This document shows, one piece after another, positions 50,581 through 63,409 of a DNA stretch of 64,000 nt; the first letter of the stretch is position 1, and the number at the start of each line of letters is the position of its first letter. The position numbers were made by a program, and so were the translations under genes. Source of the DNA: Casuarina equisetifolia (Eukaryota; Streptophyta; Magnoliopsida; Fagales; Casuarinaceae); the NCBI GenBank assembly GCA_028551475.1, contig CM052359.1:6015583-6079582 (forward strand), written 5' to 3'. Under the pieces are notes generated by a model. It searched no databases. It was not told the origin of the DNA and saw only the letters and a list, made by a program, of their open reading frames with translations.

Positions 50581-53500
50581 TTAAGTGGTGAGAATTGGAA
50601 GCAATGCAGACTTCGACCCGAGAACTTTAGCCCTGGTGTCCGGGAAGCATTCTGTCCCGGGTAGCGCTGTGACCTCTCCATTCTCAGTTATTTTGATGGG
50701 ATAACTTAACAAGTGGCCTGGCAGATCATGCTCTAGTGTATCACTAGAGTAGAGATCCCAGTACTCTGTGGCAATCCAGTTTACTTTTTGGATACATTCT
50801 AGGCTTTCTGGCTGAGTGAAAGAGTCATGTAGCATCCCTAGATGCTCGTACCACAATGCCATTCGGAAGCCGTGGATATGGCCCCTTGAAGGCTGCGTGG
50901 TGGCTAGGTGAAATGGTTGGTAGGCTCCCATGGCAATCTCCGAATCCCTGGAACCATCCATTGATCTCTGGTTGATATTAGCTGATCCAATAATTATGTA
51001 TTCATCATCAACTGCAAAATCAAGGCATTAGCCTTTTTTTTGTTAAGTGAAAATCAAGGCATTGTCAAAACTAATTAGCACTGTTATCCATTAACATAAT
51101 ACCATAAAAACTTGATGCATTGACAAAATTATAAGAGAACCAAATCTAATTTTCCTAAGGACTATTTTCATTTTATCAAGTTTAGTTCTCATTCATAGGG
51201 ATCAGATACATTCTATCTTCAATTCTTGTTTTTCGCCTATCTTATGCTCTTGGGAGATAAAACCAATGATCCTACGTTTTTTGATGATTGAAAAATCACT
51301 CATTAGGTTTCTAGAAATGCCCAAAAAAATGAATTCTTAAGTTTCATCACTCTAAAACTTATTCATGTCATAAGGTTTTGAGCTTAAATATTTTAGAGAG
51401 CTTCTATTACATTCCCTAGTTATCAAATTATATTATAAAAGAAAATGCATGTGGAGGCTAACCTCTATCTTGTAATAGAGGTGATGACAGGTTTGACAAA
51501 AGCACTTGATGATAAAATACAATCGTAAATTTCTATTTGAGTTTCCTGTTGAATGACATATGAAAAAGGTTTTGATTGATGCTTTTAAGTTAAGCAATTT
51601 GTCCATTCGAATATTCTTTGAACGAGACAGTGCAAAGGTGAAATTCAAAAGCACATAAACAATTTTGTGAAGACTAACTATATTTACAAAGGCAGTGTGC
51701 GGTCTTATCCAGCCATCAAAATCAATAATATCCTGGGTTCTTAGGCAAATCACCGTCCTTAAGACACTTTCAGTTTTGAAACTTGTGACATGTAGGTTGT
51801 GAGCAGTTGTGTAAAAATTAAGCGTTCTCCACGTTTTGAAACTCGCTTTCTACCAATCGAGTTTACGTTTTCTAAGCTTGAGTGTTATCTCATGGAGTCT
51901 ATATCGTAGTTTCTAAGTCACTTATGTCATGCAGCATCTTACTATATCTTAAGGGGAATGGTAATGATTCTTCTTTAACAAAAAACATGATTCCAGGACT
52001 CGAGACTCACCCCATTTTTCCTCAGCAGTTTCACAACACAGAACAACATAAAAAGAGCGTGACTGTTTATATGCAATGTAGTTTTCTGTGGCGTGCGTCA
52101 ATTGAAAACCCAAATGAGTAACCTAAATAGGTCGTCCGGAATTCTAAAGATTTTCAGCCAAACAAGAGAAAGTTCTAACTTACCTATCATCATTTTGGCA
52201 TGAACATAGATCATGAACCGCCTGGCTTGCTGAGCTCTACTGTAATCTGTACCATGTTCTGGTTTCTCTGAGGGTTTGTACTCCCCAGTTTTCTTCGTCT
52301 CCCGGTTACCAAGGCAAAAGAATGTCAAGTAGTCCTTCGGGTTTGCCTTAAGCCCCTTGGTCTGTAAGGCCTGAACAATATCTTTGTACATCATCTCCAT
52401 AGTCCTGTTTTGCCAGTTCAATATGGCCTGCACCGATGCACTCTCTGGGACACCCTCTGGCCACATTGGCATGACAACATAAACGCTAAATCTCTCTCCT
52501 CCCTCAATCTTACTAACAATCTTTAGTGAAAGTTCCTTTGGAATAAGATGGATTGCACCAATGTCCTTGACTTCCACGTCTTGTGAATCCCAAGAGAATG
52601 AACTTCCAAGAAAATACTGATTTTCGATGTAGATGAAACTCTTTGCTCGTCTGATGGCATTGATGTAACCGTCCTGAATGCTTCTGTCAACTACATTATC
52701 CTTCCAGGTGATGAGTCCTGCCTTGGCTGCATCCTTGGGGGCATGAGGGAAGCCGAAGGCAGCTCCTCCATCAATTGATCGGAACAATTGAACATTCCAC
52801 GTTTCATGGTCTTCGGGATACATCACCGGAGATGGGCCTATGAAAATGTCGCCTAGCTCTTTTAATTGAAGAAGCATGTCCTTCGTGCCCTGCTTCTTCC
52901 ATCTTTGCTCAAAATTGATCAAAACGTCCCAGGCAATAGGTCCTTCTAACCTGCAGTGAATGTCATGCCAAGGCTCCCTAGGTCCACCTTTCTTGATGGA
53001 GGCACTGGCAAAGTTGGGCTGATGAAAATCATCATGGTGAGCAGTATCTAGGGTCCTGAAAATAGAATGAAAAGGGGTGTCATATCTCCCATCACAGAGA
53101 TCAACACCTCCGATAAAACTCACGATCCTCCTCTTTTCGGATGTCATATTGGGAATCTCACTGTCCACAACTACAATCTTTTGGTGATGAGTGAACATGG
53201 TGGAAACCTCCAAGTCTTGGATAATAGTCTCACTGTTGTCAGGATTCCGGGGACATAAAACGCAATGGACTCCGGTCTTATGGAAATACCTTCCCGTATC
53301 TTCATCGTGAGTATCCATGACTCCATCTTTCTTAAGTAGCTTTACAGAAGTTCTGTCATCCCAAACAAGCATCAAGACTCTGACCCCTTCACTTGCCTTC
53401 TTCTTGAGAAGCTCCCCCAGGGTCAACTCTCCTCCAGGCATTTGTCTCCCCAAGTCCCTTACCAAAGTGATCTTGGTGTATACAGACCATCCAGCAATGT

Positions 53501-54841
53501 ATATCAAATGCTTTGCTTTATAAATGGCATCAAAAACATCTTCCCAGCATCTGTGCGGCTCATAACACTTCCCCCCGGCAAGAGGGATTTTTGGGATACA
53601 ATTGTCAGGGACATGAGCGTCTTGGTACAGAGTAACTCTGCAACCATTTCTCTGGCTAAAGAAAGTGCGAGGGACTCCCGGGAATTTATGACTTCCAATC
53701 CCTCGAGACCAGCTACTTTCTCGAGTGGCATAAAAAAATTGTACCCTGACATGGATTTTTGGGCATCCACGGATAGGTTTGTTTTTCCTGTCCAGGATCT
53801 CAAGCCATCTGTCCACTTCGTTTCCATTTACTATTTCCTCGACAGGCATACAAGCCGTACCGATTACTCTTGAGCCTACATGACCACCTTCTTTGATAGA
53901 GAATGAAATATAAGAAGTCTGATGAGCGCAGTATATATGGAAAGACTCGAACCATTGGGGGTTAGATTGTCCATTTTCTACACGGCTAGTACGGGCAACT
54001 GTAGCATTCCCTACATCAATTGTTGCATAGAGCTTGACAGCAGGCTTTCCAAAATCCCGGGTTTCTGTATTTTGTACGAGCTGCGAAAAATCATTGGCTG
54101 TTTGAGTTAACTCAAATAGATATTGAATTAATTCTCGGCACGAAAATGAAAAGCTTCAGTTTGCCTAGAAACTTGGAAGTGAAAATGTAAGTTTAGATCT
54201 TCTCACGGTTAGGTTTATGCAGTTCTGAAGTCCCAAATTTACGTCTCTCACTCTCTCTCTCTCTTGATTCACATTTCATTCTCTCGACATCAAATGTATC
54301 AGAATGATTATAGAAAAATAGCAAAGCATTCAAGGATTCTTTTGACTGAAATTACAGTTTCCAACATGATGCCTGTCATCTCAGAGAGACTTCCTGGACA
54401 TTGGAGCAATTATTTATTTTGTGTATTGTGGAAACATCAAATGCCTCGTTTGTCTTTACACAAATACAGCATGTAACGTACACAAGTTGGGATAACTGGA
54501 GAAAAATATGATAAAGATTCTGGACCAGGCTCTGTGCGCGGTCAGAAAGCATCACCCAGGTATATGGACACTTGACACAAGCGGACGGAAAGCAGTAAAT
54601 TCTTCTCAAGGTTTTTTGAATGTATAGCCAACTTTCTCATTTTTATTTTTGTTTCTGGATTATTGGTGTTCCATTTGTCTAAAAACCATATCTCAGATAA
54701 TTCTACGCTTTCAAGGAAGATAACAGTGGATATACTCTATGAAATTACCTGGCAGATGGGGATGCAGCAAGCTTTGTGAGAAATCCTAGTAACCTCATAG
54801 ATGGTGGCGTGAAGGGTCCCATGCAGCAGTACCGCGGCCAT
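50581..54841 (-). CDS. Phospholipase D alpha-like, intact copy 2
   Basis: Hydrolyses phosphatidylcholine and related lipids to phosphatidic acid at membranes, with roles in stress and hormone signalling. Exons: 54,841-54,749, 54,080-52,184 and 51,011-50,581, with GT-AG introns in phases 0 and 1, giving 806 aa, the usual PLD alpha length (about 808). A C2 domain covers about residues 1-130 ([30 protein letters not shown]). HKD1 is H330-x-K332...D337 (HQKIVVVD) and HKD2 is H658-A-K660...D665, completed across the exon 2/3 junction. The conserved [11 protein letters not shown] and [12 protein letters not shown] segments and the C-terminal LLPILTT are present. Exon 1 is very short (31 codons), so automatic calls starting at the in-frame ATG 53,849 would lose the C2 domain. 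No internal stop is seen. The HKD2 second residue is Ala where many PLD alphas have Thr. Confidence 0.92.
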
Positions 54842-56000
54842 CACCCCTGCCAATTTCCTTCCCGGACGGAACTCCTTGGCTTTAGAGTTTTGGAATCAAG
54901 AGAAACTACAATGTGCCATGGATAAAGACCGAGACAATCTTAAAGCCGAAGTATAAGGAAGGAGATGACTTCAACAAATCTATAGCATTGACTTAAGCAT
55001 GAGAAAGCCAGCTCATTCTAGAAGCGTCTTGCCAAAGAAGCAATGTGAACCGAGAGCTAACATCGGAAGGAAGTTGGAAGAAAATAATAGTTATCTATCT
55101 GCAGAAGTGGTTTAGGTAAAAGCGATGGAAAGCAGGCTAATTGTTTTTGGCGACTTGGTTTCATTTTTATTTCTGACGCCATCGAGGCGAAGTACGATGC
55201 CAGAAGTTGCTTCCGAGAAGGTCGTTTACTGGGAAGGACTGAAACTGGCATTGAAGGGAGAAGAAATAGATCATAATAATCTGGTAGACTTGAGATTGCA
55301 GTCAATTACACGTTCAAATTTCTCCCAGTCTTGAAGGAAGAGCAGTCAATATTGTCTCGCCATAGGGGGGTTTGCTTTTGATTCGGAATCACAATACATT
55401 ATCTGGGTCTTTCCCTTACTCTTTCAGACATCAGAAGACATACAGCTTCAATAATTCCATTAAGTCAGGCATCTTTCGTGTGAAGAATGTTGTCGAAGTT
55501 GTCCTGGTACTCCAAGGTAGCTAAACGCGGTTGCTTCTCATGTTTCTTTGAACAGGGACATTTGACTTGGCTTCTTTAAGATGATGCTGCAGGATCTCGC
55601 GCCCGATTCATTGCTGATTCTAATTTAAAGGGTTTAAACCCTTCAAGGATGTTTATCCTCAAGAAAATCATGGAATAGGTCAATTTTCTCCTGTTTTGTC
55701 TTTCTTTATTTTTCTACTCTTTCCTCTGGCAGAATATGCCAAGTCAAGGATCCAAATGCCCACAAATTTGTCGAAGATTTCGTGTAGAATGACATTCATA
55801 TATGACGGCTGTATTGAACTTAATCTAGGTTATTGAAAAACATAGTCGTTGGGTTTAACTTGGGTTCTCATTATTATATTTTAATGATTCAAGATTCAAA
55901 GAGAGGGACCTTTTTATTATTCTTATTCATTTACTCTTCTGTTTTTAATTACCTCTGTTACGTCAAAAAGTCGTTAAATGCTTCGCTGTAGTATTCCAAA
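54842..56000. promoter_or_regulatory. Upstream region of PLD copy 2
   Basis: Similar to the upstream region of copy 1. The short gap to the TBC gene 3' end (56,120) puts an upper limit on the promoter. A CT simple repeat lies in intron 1 at about 54,247-54,265. I cannot place core promoter elements. Confidence 0.45.
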
Positions 56001-56119
56001 TTCCATGGGGAACAGGAAAAAAAAAAGAAAAGACTTGAATTTGAGGAATGCTAATTCTGTAGATTGTTTCAGTACATGCTAAGAAGCGGGAGTTACATAC
56101 AGAAACATGTGTCATGAAC

Positions 56120-59100
56120 CTATGAAGAGAGGCGATAGGAAGATGTATCGGGACTGAGGTCCTGAGCAACCTGGAGAAGATGTTCGATGTTGATATCAGG
56201 GTAGTGCTGTAAAAGCTTTAAGTTAGCAACAAAATCACCATTCAGTAGCCTGCTCTTAACGCATAGCAGCATTGCGCAACAAACACGTAGAAGCATATCC
56301 TGCAGACAGATTTTGCGAAACATCAGAATAGATATGAAGGAAATGGTCATGCAAAATCGATCAGCTGGCAGAAGATCAGAGAAAAGGAATTAACGTCAGT
56401 CACCAACTAGCTGAACAAGGGAGGGACAGAAAGAAAGAAAGAAAAAAGGAGAGGAACCTGAACGCCAAAAGTGTTACTCAAAAGAGAATCCCAGATTCTA
56501 AGGATGGATTGAAAATTGAATTCCTGTGTAAGTAGCAATGTAATCCACCTGAATGCGTAGAACTGCGGCCTCACCTGCCCAAAAGAATACGTTATGCAGG
56601 GTTGCACATTAAGCAATCAGCGATAGATAAGTGAATTCTAGTTGACTAAGATAGTTTCGAGAAGAACTCAAAACAACAAACTATGACACCCATTTGGCTT
56701 AAAGTGAGGAAGAGAGCTTTAGAATTTAAGTACTTAACAGTATTATTATAACTGGAGTTGATTCATTATACCTTAGTCGTGAACTCAAGATGCCGCCACA
56801 ATTCCTCATCATTGGCTTTTAATAACTCTGATAAGCGGGAAAGGGTGGAAAGGATACCCACTGAGCTATTGTCCAATTGTTGACAAAAGTGATCCACTGA
56901 GTCGCTCAATAGTCGAACAAAACAAGAAAAACTATCTGCTTCTGCATTTGCCTACACAGAATAAATGTACAGACTCGTGATTAGCCTTATATCTTTAGTT
57001 TAACAACATGGAAGAAAACTGAAATTCAGACGCACGCAAGGCCGGGAATAAAAGCATGCAGCTTATAATAGTCCATCTAGAATCAGAAACAAGCTGTTCG
57101 TGAAGCACCAGAAACTTTGTATCATATGTGAAGAATGATAAGATTCATTGGTGTTGTAGGAAAATTGTTCACGTGTCAGTCGATTTGGTTGCTCATAAAC
57201 AAATAGAAGAAGAACGGTGAGAAATCCTCAGGAAATTCTTACGATATTTTGCTCATCAATGTCGGTACTAAAAACATAGTAAATTGGTGCCAAGACCTCA
57301 TTCATTCCTTGTACATAACGGATTGCCGGATTCAGTTTTGCAAACAGGATAAGAATGTTTCTCATTGCTTCCTGTATATGGAAATTCAGTACAGCATCCG
57401 TTTAGTCACTTTGTTGTGTAACTTAGCTTGGGAAAATTTTACAGGTAAATAAAAAGTAGAGGGTTGGGATAAGGCGATTAAATACTCTGTTTTTTCTGCT
57501 GAATGATGAGTCTCCCGAGAAGAACTTCATATCTGGGTGTGTGCGTTCCAAATCACGATCAATCTGCTCTATAATCTCTGTGTGCTAGAAACAAGTGTAT
57601 CTTTACTGATAAACATAAACTTACATCAATAAATCCAAAAAATAAAGAACAAAAGACATTAATTCAATTATGACAGAAGACATTTGAGAGACCTTAAACT
57701 GGATAGGACATTCACCTGAAAATATTGATGCCATACACTTGCTTTACCAAGGCTTAAAGGATGGTCTTCTTGAGAAATTTCGTGACGCCTTAGTGGCCCA
57801 TCTACATCACCCTGGAAGTGCTGCTCACTAAATGCTTCAGCTTTTCTCCTTGCAAGTTCTGACTGTCTAGATTCAAGATTTCCATTAGTGAATGGCACCC
57901 ATCAAGCATTACAATGCACACGATATCAACCTGCATACTGTATTCATCTGCAGCTAAACCTTTTGTTTTAAAAAATAATTGAACAAGTGCTTGGTTAGCA
58001 GCATCTTACAGGACTCAGGAGCAGTTCCTCTTTTAGTTTAGCATACTTTTGCCGATTCTCAGTCAGCTCCTTTTCCCACAGTTCACGAGAAGGAGGTAGA
58101 TAACCTAAGAGCAGCTGGATGAAAGCATGTAAAGGAAGTCATTACTCAGACTCAAATAATCACAATTTCCAGAACAAATTAAATTAACTTTTTGAAAGAC
58201 AGATTCTTGTGTTTAAGAAACATTGATGTTGAGCAGAAGGTCTGATAACGAAATGGATGTAGCAACCTCTATGTGAAGTTCATAAGCAGCTTGTGATCAC
58301 TACACCAATAATATTTCCTGTTTGTATATGCTATAAGAGAGATGATTTAGGGCTTCTAAAATTAAGATTTTTGGAAAGGGAAACATCTAAAAGTTTCTGG
58401 ACTTTGCTAGAAAATATGAGGCGGCTTTTAAAATAGTAAAAAAAAAATGGAGATTAAACAAAGAGAAAGAGTTAAAATCTCAATGGTTGCCATCTAGTTG
58501 TGAACAGTGATGTGATTATGATATTTTGGTATGTTAGGATTGTTCGTTAATTAGTTGATAGATAAATGGTCTGGGTTTTTCTTGGTTGATGCTAGAAAAG
58601 AATGTGGGAATAAATAGATCTAACAATAGCTGAAAGACAATACAAAATTATTGGGAAATTGAAGAGAACATTTAAAGTAGAAAGAATCACTCTAAGTTCT
58701 CCTAAGCATCATGATAAGGATTTTCTAAGTGTCACATATGAAGGAGTGGATTACACATACCTAGAAGGAAATCATGCTTGAAAAATTTTATAGCGATCTC
58801 ATTGTTTCAACTGTACATGGAAAATTTTATATCCCAATATTTATATGTATAAGCAACTAGTGACTAATTAGACCCATAAATGAAACTCATTAACATATGA
58901 AAACCAAATAAAAAACTAGTTGATTAGAAACATGTTTCTTACGAAAACAAAGAAACACGAAGAAATCAAGGACTCTTTAATTGGCTAATGCTCAACTAAA
59001 ATAAAATGACTTCTTAGATTTTGCATTCTAGACTAGCATTTGTATACCTTCAAACAATGTATTTATTGTTTGTTACTCAATAACTCTGCTATCTCTCTTT

Positions 59101-60924
59101 CTCACACAATACACACACACATACATTTTGATAACACTCTATTTTTTTTGTTTTTATTTTTAAAAGGAACAATCCTATTGAACAATTATTTTGTTGGTCA
59201 TTTCAATCTTGATATTGAAGTGGAAGAAAAGGCAAAGAAATGATTCATATCTAATGTTTTTTGGGTATTTTGTGTTTACCTAAGTTGATAGTCGAATCCT
59301 AATGTGAAACTTATTATCAAAACTCCATCGTCTTATTTGTCAATTTTATTTTTTCAATACAACAATGTAGATATGTCTCACACCATGAGTTGGTTTTTTT
59401 ACTTAATTAATAAATGTGTTGATCCAGTATGTCATAGGAAATCCAAGGTTTTCATTTATTCTCAAATATAAACATGATAAGTAATTTTGATTAAGGCACT
59501 CAACTCCAAACATAAATGAGGAAAAAAAAGTAATTGGCTTTACCTAATATTTTTCATTAATAGAATGAGTCATTTTAATGAAAAAACATATCAAAGGATT
59601 TATGCATATAGATTTTATGGAAACTCTACATGTGCAATGCACCTTTTTGGGAAAAGAGAGAGGGAGAGGCGGTCCTTAACCAGTGTTTTGATAAAAGAGG
59701 CATCCTAATCATGATAAAAGAGCAATTCTTTATGGTGATGTAAATGTTAAATTTCAAAGATGTTCATTGGGAATTAAGGCACATGATTTTTAGAGAGAAA
59801 TATCTTTTAATTGAGATTTAAATTTAAAGCACAATTTCTTGAGTCATTCAAGTATATCAAGACTTAGGAGAAGTCTTAAATACATTTAAATTATATCTCA
59901 AAAAGGGTAGTTAACATTATAACTAAGTATTCTTAAACTATAGTCTTATCTAATCTACTCCATGTAAAAGTTAATTCTTCCTTTCAAATCTCTAACATTT
60001 TCATCAAACCCCATATCACAAGTATAACTGTGTTGTGTTCTTTTTTAAAATCTAGTGCTTCATATTCATGCACACATTGAGTGTTGAACTTAAGATTAAG
60101 AGATCTTAAGTAACACTTGCTTCTAATGAGGCTGGATGCTTGTCGGCATTTAGGAACAGTACTACTTATTGTACTATGCAAACATGGATGGCGCAACAGA
60201 GCTCTTACCTTCCAAGTAGAGGCGCGCAAACCCCCTGTGTCAGGAAGTCCTGTACTTGCAATTCTTTGCAATTTCTCCAAATTAATCTCCGGTAGTGAGA
60301 GCTAAAGAACCAAAAAGAAAAGAACTTTAAAGAGAAGAAGAAACAATAAACCCCAAATATTCTATTCTCCGCTTAAAAATTAGGGAATAAAAAGCAAAAA
60401 TTGGAACGCACTTGCACAAGTATTTTCCCATCAAGATCACAAAGACACAAGTATTTTCCTAGCAATTTGACAGCAACCAAGCTTTGGGTGAGACCAAATA
60501 TGAAATCCTAAATGTTAATTGGATTCTTCAAAGGTCTCTACCCAAATCAATCATTACAACCAAAATGACCTCCCATCAAATTAAAGCTCAAATCGTATAC
60601 CTCATATGCAAGATCGGATCTTTTCTCATCTGCCGCAATGACTTGCAACGCCGAAGCCGGACCGGCCCCATCTCTATCAGGTCTGGGGCGAACTTTTACA
60701 TCTAGTACTTCTTCAAATTTTTCATCGTCAACATCGCTCCCTCTATCTGATCCGAACCCGTTGGGCTGAAAGGTCTCGAGCTCTTCTCCGGGCTCGAAAA
60801 CAATATCAGAAACCCTACTTTCCTCTTCCTTGTCGTCGAAGCCAGCAACCAAGCTGCCGAGCCTGTCAGGGAAGGCCCGGCGGGCTTTCTCAGGGACTGG
60901 AAGCTTAAGCTTACCTTTGAGCAT
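56120..60924 (-). CDS. TBC-domain Rab GTPase-activating protein (TBC1D13-like), nine exons
   Basis: Stimulates GTP hydrolysis by Rab GTPases in membrane traffic. Coding exons: 60,924-60,601; 60,301-60,209; 58,114-58,010; 57,862-57,716; 57,584-57,486; 57,371-57,243; 56,951-56,772; 56,574-56,458; 56,299-56,120. All introns are GT-AG and phase 0; the total is 457 aa, close to plant TBC1D13-like proteins. The N-terminus (1-108) is acidic and disordered. The TBC domain runs from about residue 119 (GLPDTGGLRASTWKLLLGYLP). The arginine finger I231-x-x-D234-x-x-R237 is in exon 5 and the glutamine finger YVQ (275-277) in exon 6, so both catalytic residues are present. Later blocks are QFYAFRWITLLLTQEF and LKLLQHYPDINIEHLL. 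The exon 4 acceptor (CTAGACAG) has a weak pyrimidine tract and is the least certain junction. Intron 2 is 2.1 kb. Confidence 0.9.
58115..60208. other. Large intron 2 of the TBC gene
   Basis: 2.1 kb of AT-rich DNA between coding exons 2 and 3, much longer than the other introns of the gene (about 100-350 bp). A CA-rich run lies at about 59,104-59,124. No gene or complete transposon was recognised, but its size relative to the neighbours suggests an old insertion. Confidence 0.6.
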
Positions 60925-62700
60925 GGTGGCCGAGTTGGGAACGATTCAAGAGTAATGAATAGGGCGAGTTGGTCTGGTGGGTTTGTGAGGTTCCATTGAA
61001 GATGTAGCGAGGCGAAGAGGCAGAGCTTAGGTTTCATGACCCGGGAAGGAACACGGCCTCCATCTATCGAGCGCGCGCGCGCGGGGGTGGAATGGTAGTT
61101 AAAACGGTTTGAATGGTAGGTAGGCGCGCTTTTCTTTTCGTGGGCCAAATGGCTTGGGCTAAGTTAGGCCCAATTCTATGGACTCCTCTTTTACCCGATC
61201 ACAGCACTCATACCAAAAAAAAAAAAAAAAAAGAGAGAGAGAGAGAAAGAAAGATAAAAATTGTATAGTGGATTCTCGCACGATCCACTGCTTTTATGAT
61301 GCCTGTACTCATTACAATGACAGGGTGGTCCTAGTTATAATTGTAGGATCCTTTTTTCTTCTGTGTTTTGGGTTGAATTTCGTCAAGTTCTCAACTATAA
61401 TGTTTTCGTCTACCATCCTTCCGTGTCTCGCTCAAATTTGTGCCCTATGTTCTTCTATGTTCTTCTAAATTCAAGGGTGTTAGAAAGTTTAACTCAAAAG
61501 CTAACTAGAAAGTTAAAAGATAATTTTTTTTCATTTAAGTTATTAAAGGTAAATGTTATCTCACATTAAATGATAAGAATATACTTGTCACTTTATAAGT
61601 GATGAAGTTTCTTCATTTAATGTATTTAAATTTTAAAATGAGTCATCATACTTTAATATGGTATTAAAACTACAAATGAGCCTCTATATTATAGTACTTG
61701 TATAGTATTTGTATCAACATATATCTAAGAGAAACTATTAAAAGTGAGTGTTATTACACATAAAAAATATAAGGATAGACCTTTGACCTTATAAGTGATG
61801 TGATTTTCTTAACTAATATCTTAATATTTTGAAATGAGTCTTTACATTTTAATATATATTTTATAAATGTTGGATATGAGACTTTTCTCATGCACAATGT
61901 GACAACGAAGAAAGCAATGAAATGCGCAAATGTTATGTGTTAAAATGTTTGGTTTCACTTGGTCCTATTGAAACAAAATGAATAAGAGGACGTGCAAACC
62001 CACTGCAGATCATAAAACTAAGTGGGAAGAGGGAAAAGGGAAATTGTGTATTGGTAACAGGTGTTCAATCAAATTTAAAGCTTCTTGTCTGGCCATTTGG
62101 ACCACTATTCTTTCCGTCCTGGCGAAGTTGTTGTGGCCAATGTGGGTCACCATCTAGTTATAATCTACACACAAGTATGTTGATTTAATGGTCCTCAAAA
62201 GTGCGTACGTGATGCATGTGGGTTTGTCCTCAGGGTTAATTGCTCGGAAAATGCTTATGAACTGTGGACACAACGTATGTGTGTCAGTTTATGACCACGT
62301 AAAATAATGAACCGTGGTTCCTTGAAGACCGAGACAGAAGAAACTGATAGTGATGGTTTAACTCTGACTATTCTCCTTGAGTTGAGTACTGATATGCCAC
62401 GATATGGATATCATTGTCACCTTTCCAAGGGCAAAGCCACCAGAAAGGAATCCGCCATTTGAGGGATTTAAGTGTGAAGAGACTCTTGCCGCTAAATTGG
62501 ACGTTCCAGACTTGGACATCACACCAAACAGAAGACAATAAATGAGGACAACTTCAACCAAGTTCAGTTTTAATTATGTGTAACACTTCTACTCTTTTAC
62601 TCTTGTACTCTTGTATTGAACATGAAGACAATGAAGCCGTCTAGCTTCCACAAGACTTCTAAGATTAAACTTCGCCTTTCTTCTTCTCGTGTAAGGTATA
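60925..62700. other. 5' flank of the TBC gene and unassigned DNA
   Basis: An alternating CG tract lies at 61,071-61,083, about 150 bp upstream of the TBC start codon, in the local GC-rich promoter/5' UTR region. An A-tract with (GA)n follows at about 61,214-61,246. Frames 60,702-61,148 (minus) and 61,178-61,569 (plus) are shadows or low-complexity. I see no gene in 61,250-62,700. Confidence 0.5.
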
Positions 62701-63231
62701 GAACAAAGCTTCTCGCGTTCTGCAACTGGGGAACTCATGAACTTTGTTCTCTCTACCCGCAGGTTTTACATCACGGACAAAGGACGACGATTTGAAAGCA
62801 AAGGTAGAGATATGTGGAGTTGGAATTCACTCGGGCCAAAAAGGTAGGTAAATGGAAGCAGAGGAAGAATAAGTTGAATTGATGACAAAGATGGTTTCTG
62901 ACCAGATGTTTGCTGTCATTGAGTTTCACATCCTTCAAAACTTATAGCTCCACGCGCTTCTGCCATGCCCATCATGAAACCTTCAGTACACATTCAGGTA
63001 AAACAGGCTTTAAATGCAAGGTCCACCTTAGCGTTAGACTCATCAGCAAAGTACGATGCATCCCTGGCTGTCATTTGCTTTCAGTATCCGAATATCCTCT
63101 TCTCTGCAGTCATACTGAAAATTCCGAGCAGTTGTTCTTAATTTGGCGTTCTTCTGTTTCCCAATGCTGAAAAGTCATGCAAAATACAGCGATTGCATTT
63201 TTCCTGTTTTGTTTGTTTCTTTTGCAAAGAC

Positions 63232-63408
63232 ATGTATAGCGTAAGGAGATTAATATCAGAACAGGAGCCCCCTTCTTTGTGGGTTGGTTCCGCATCAGTG
63301 GCATATACATTATTGGCTATCACTGCATTCTATCAAACAAGGCAGGGAGCATCCGGAGAGAAAGTGAATAAGACAGCAAAAGAATACGAATTTCCGGTGA
63401 AACAATAA
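63232..63408 (+). CDS. Possible small membrane-protein exon, unrecognised
   Basis: An ATG frame of 58 codons with a clear hydrophobic helix (LWVGSASVAYTLLAITAF) and a charged tail ending YEFPVKQ. It is preceded by a pyrimidine-rich TTTGTTTCTTTTGCAAAG that could be a splice acceptor. An upstream frame (about 62,886-62,996) looks like an organelle-targeting peptide (Ser/Thr/Arg-rich) and ends at a strong CAG|GTAAAA donor whose phase would join it in frame. No start codon for that upstream exon is visible. It may be the 3' part of a real gene, but I do not recognise it. Confidence 0.3.
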   Translation: MYSVRRLISEQEPPSLWVGSASVAYTLLAITAFYQTRQGASGEKVNKTAKEYEFPVKQ

Positions 63409-63409
63409 C

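Larger units (their letters stand above)
50310..56000. repeat. Segmental duplication unit 2 (PLD alpha copy 2 with flanks)
   Basis: Direct-orientation match to 3,880-9,200. It is longer mainly because intron 2 holds about 650 bp extra (about 51,070-51,720) absent from copy 1; copy 1 in turn has about 190 bp of its own near 4,690-4,880. The right edge lies only about 120 bp from the 3' end of the TBC gene. Confidence 0.85.

Noticed and set aside
51433-51753. 106-codon minus-strand frame within intron 2 of PLD copy 2
   Set aside because: It lies in the intron segment missing from copy 1, with no recognisable similarity and no need for it in the gene model.
60702-61148. 148-codon minus-strand frame overlapping the TBC first exon
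   Set aside because: Out of frame with the TBC protein; it reads the 5' UTR and a shifted copy of exon 1, so it is a shadow.
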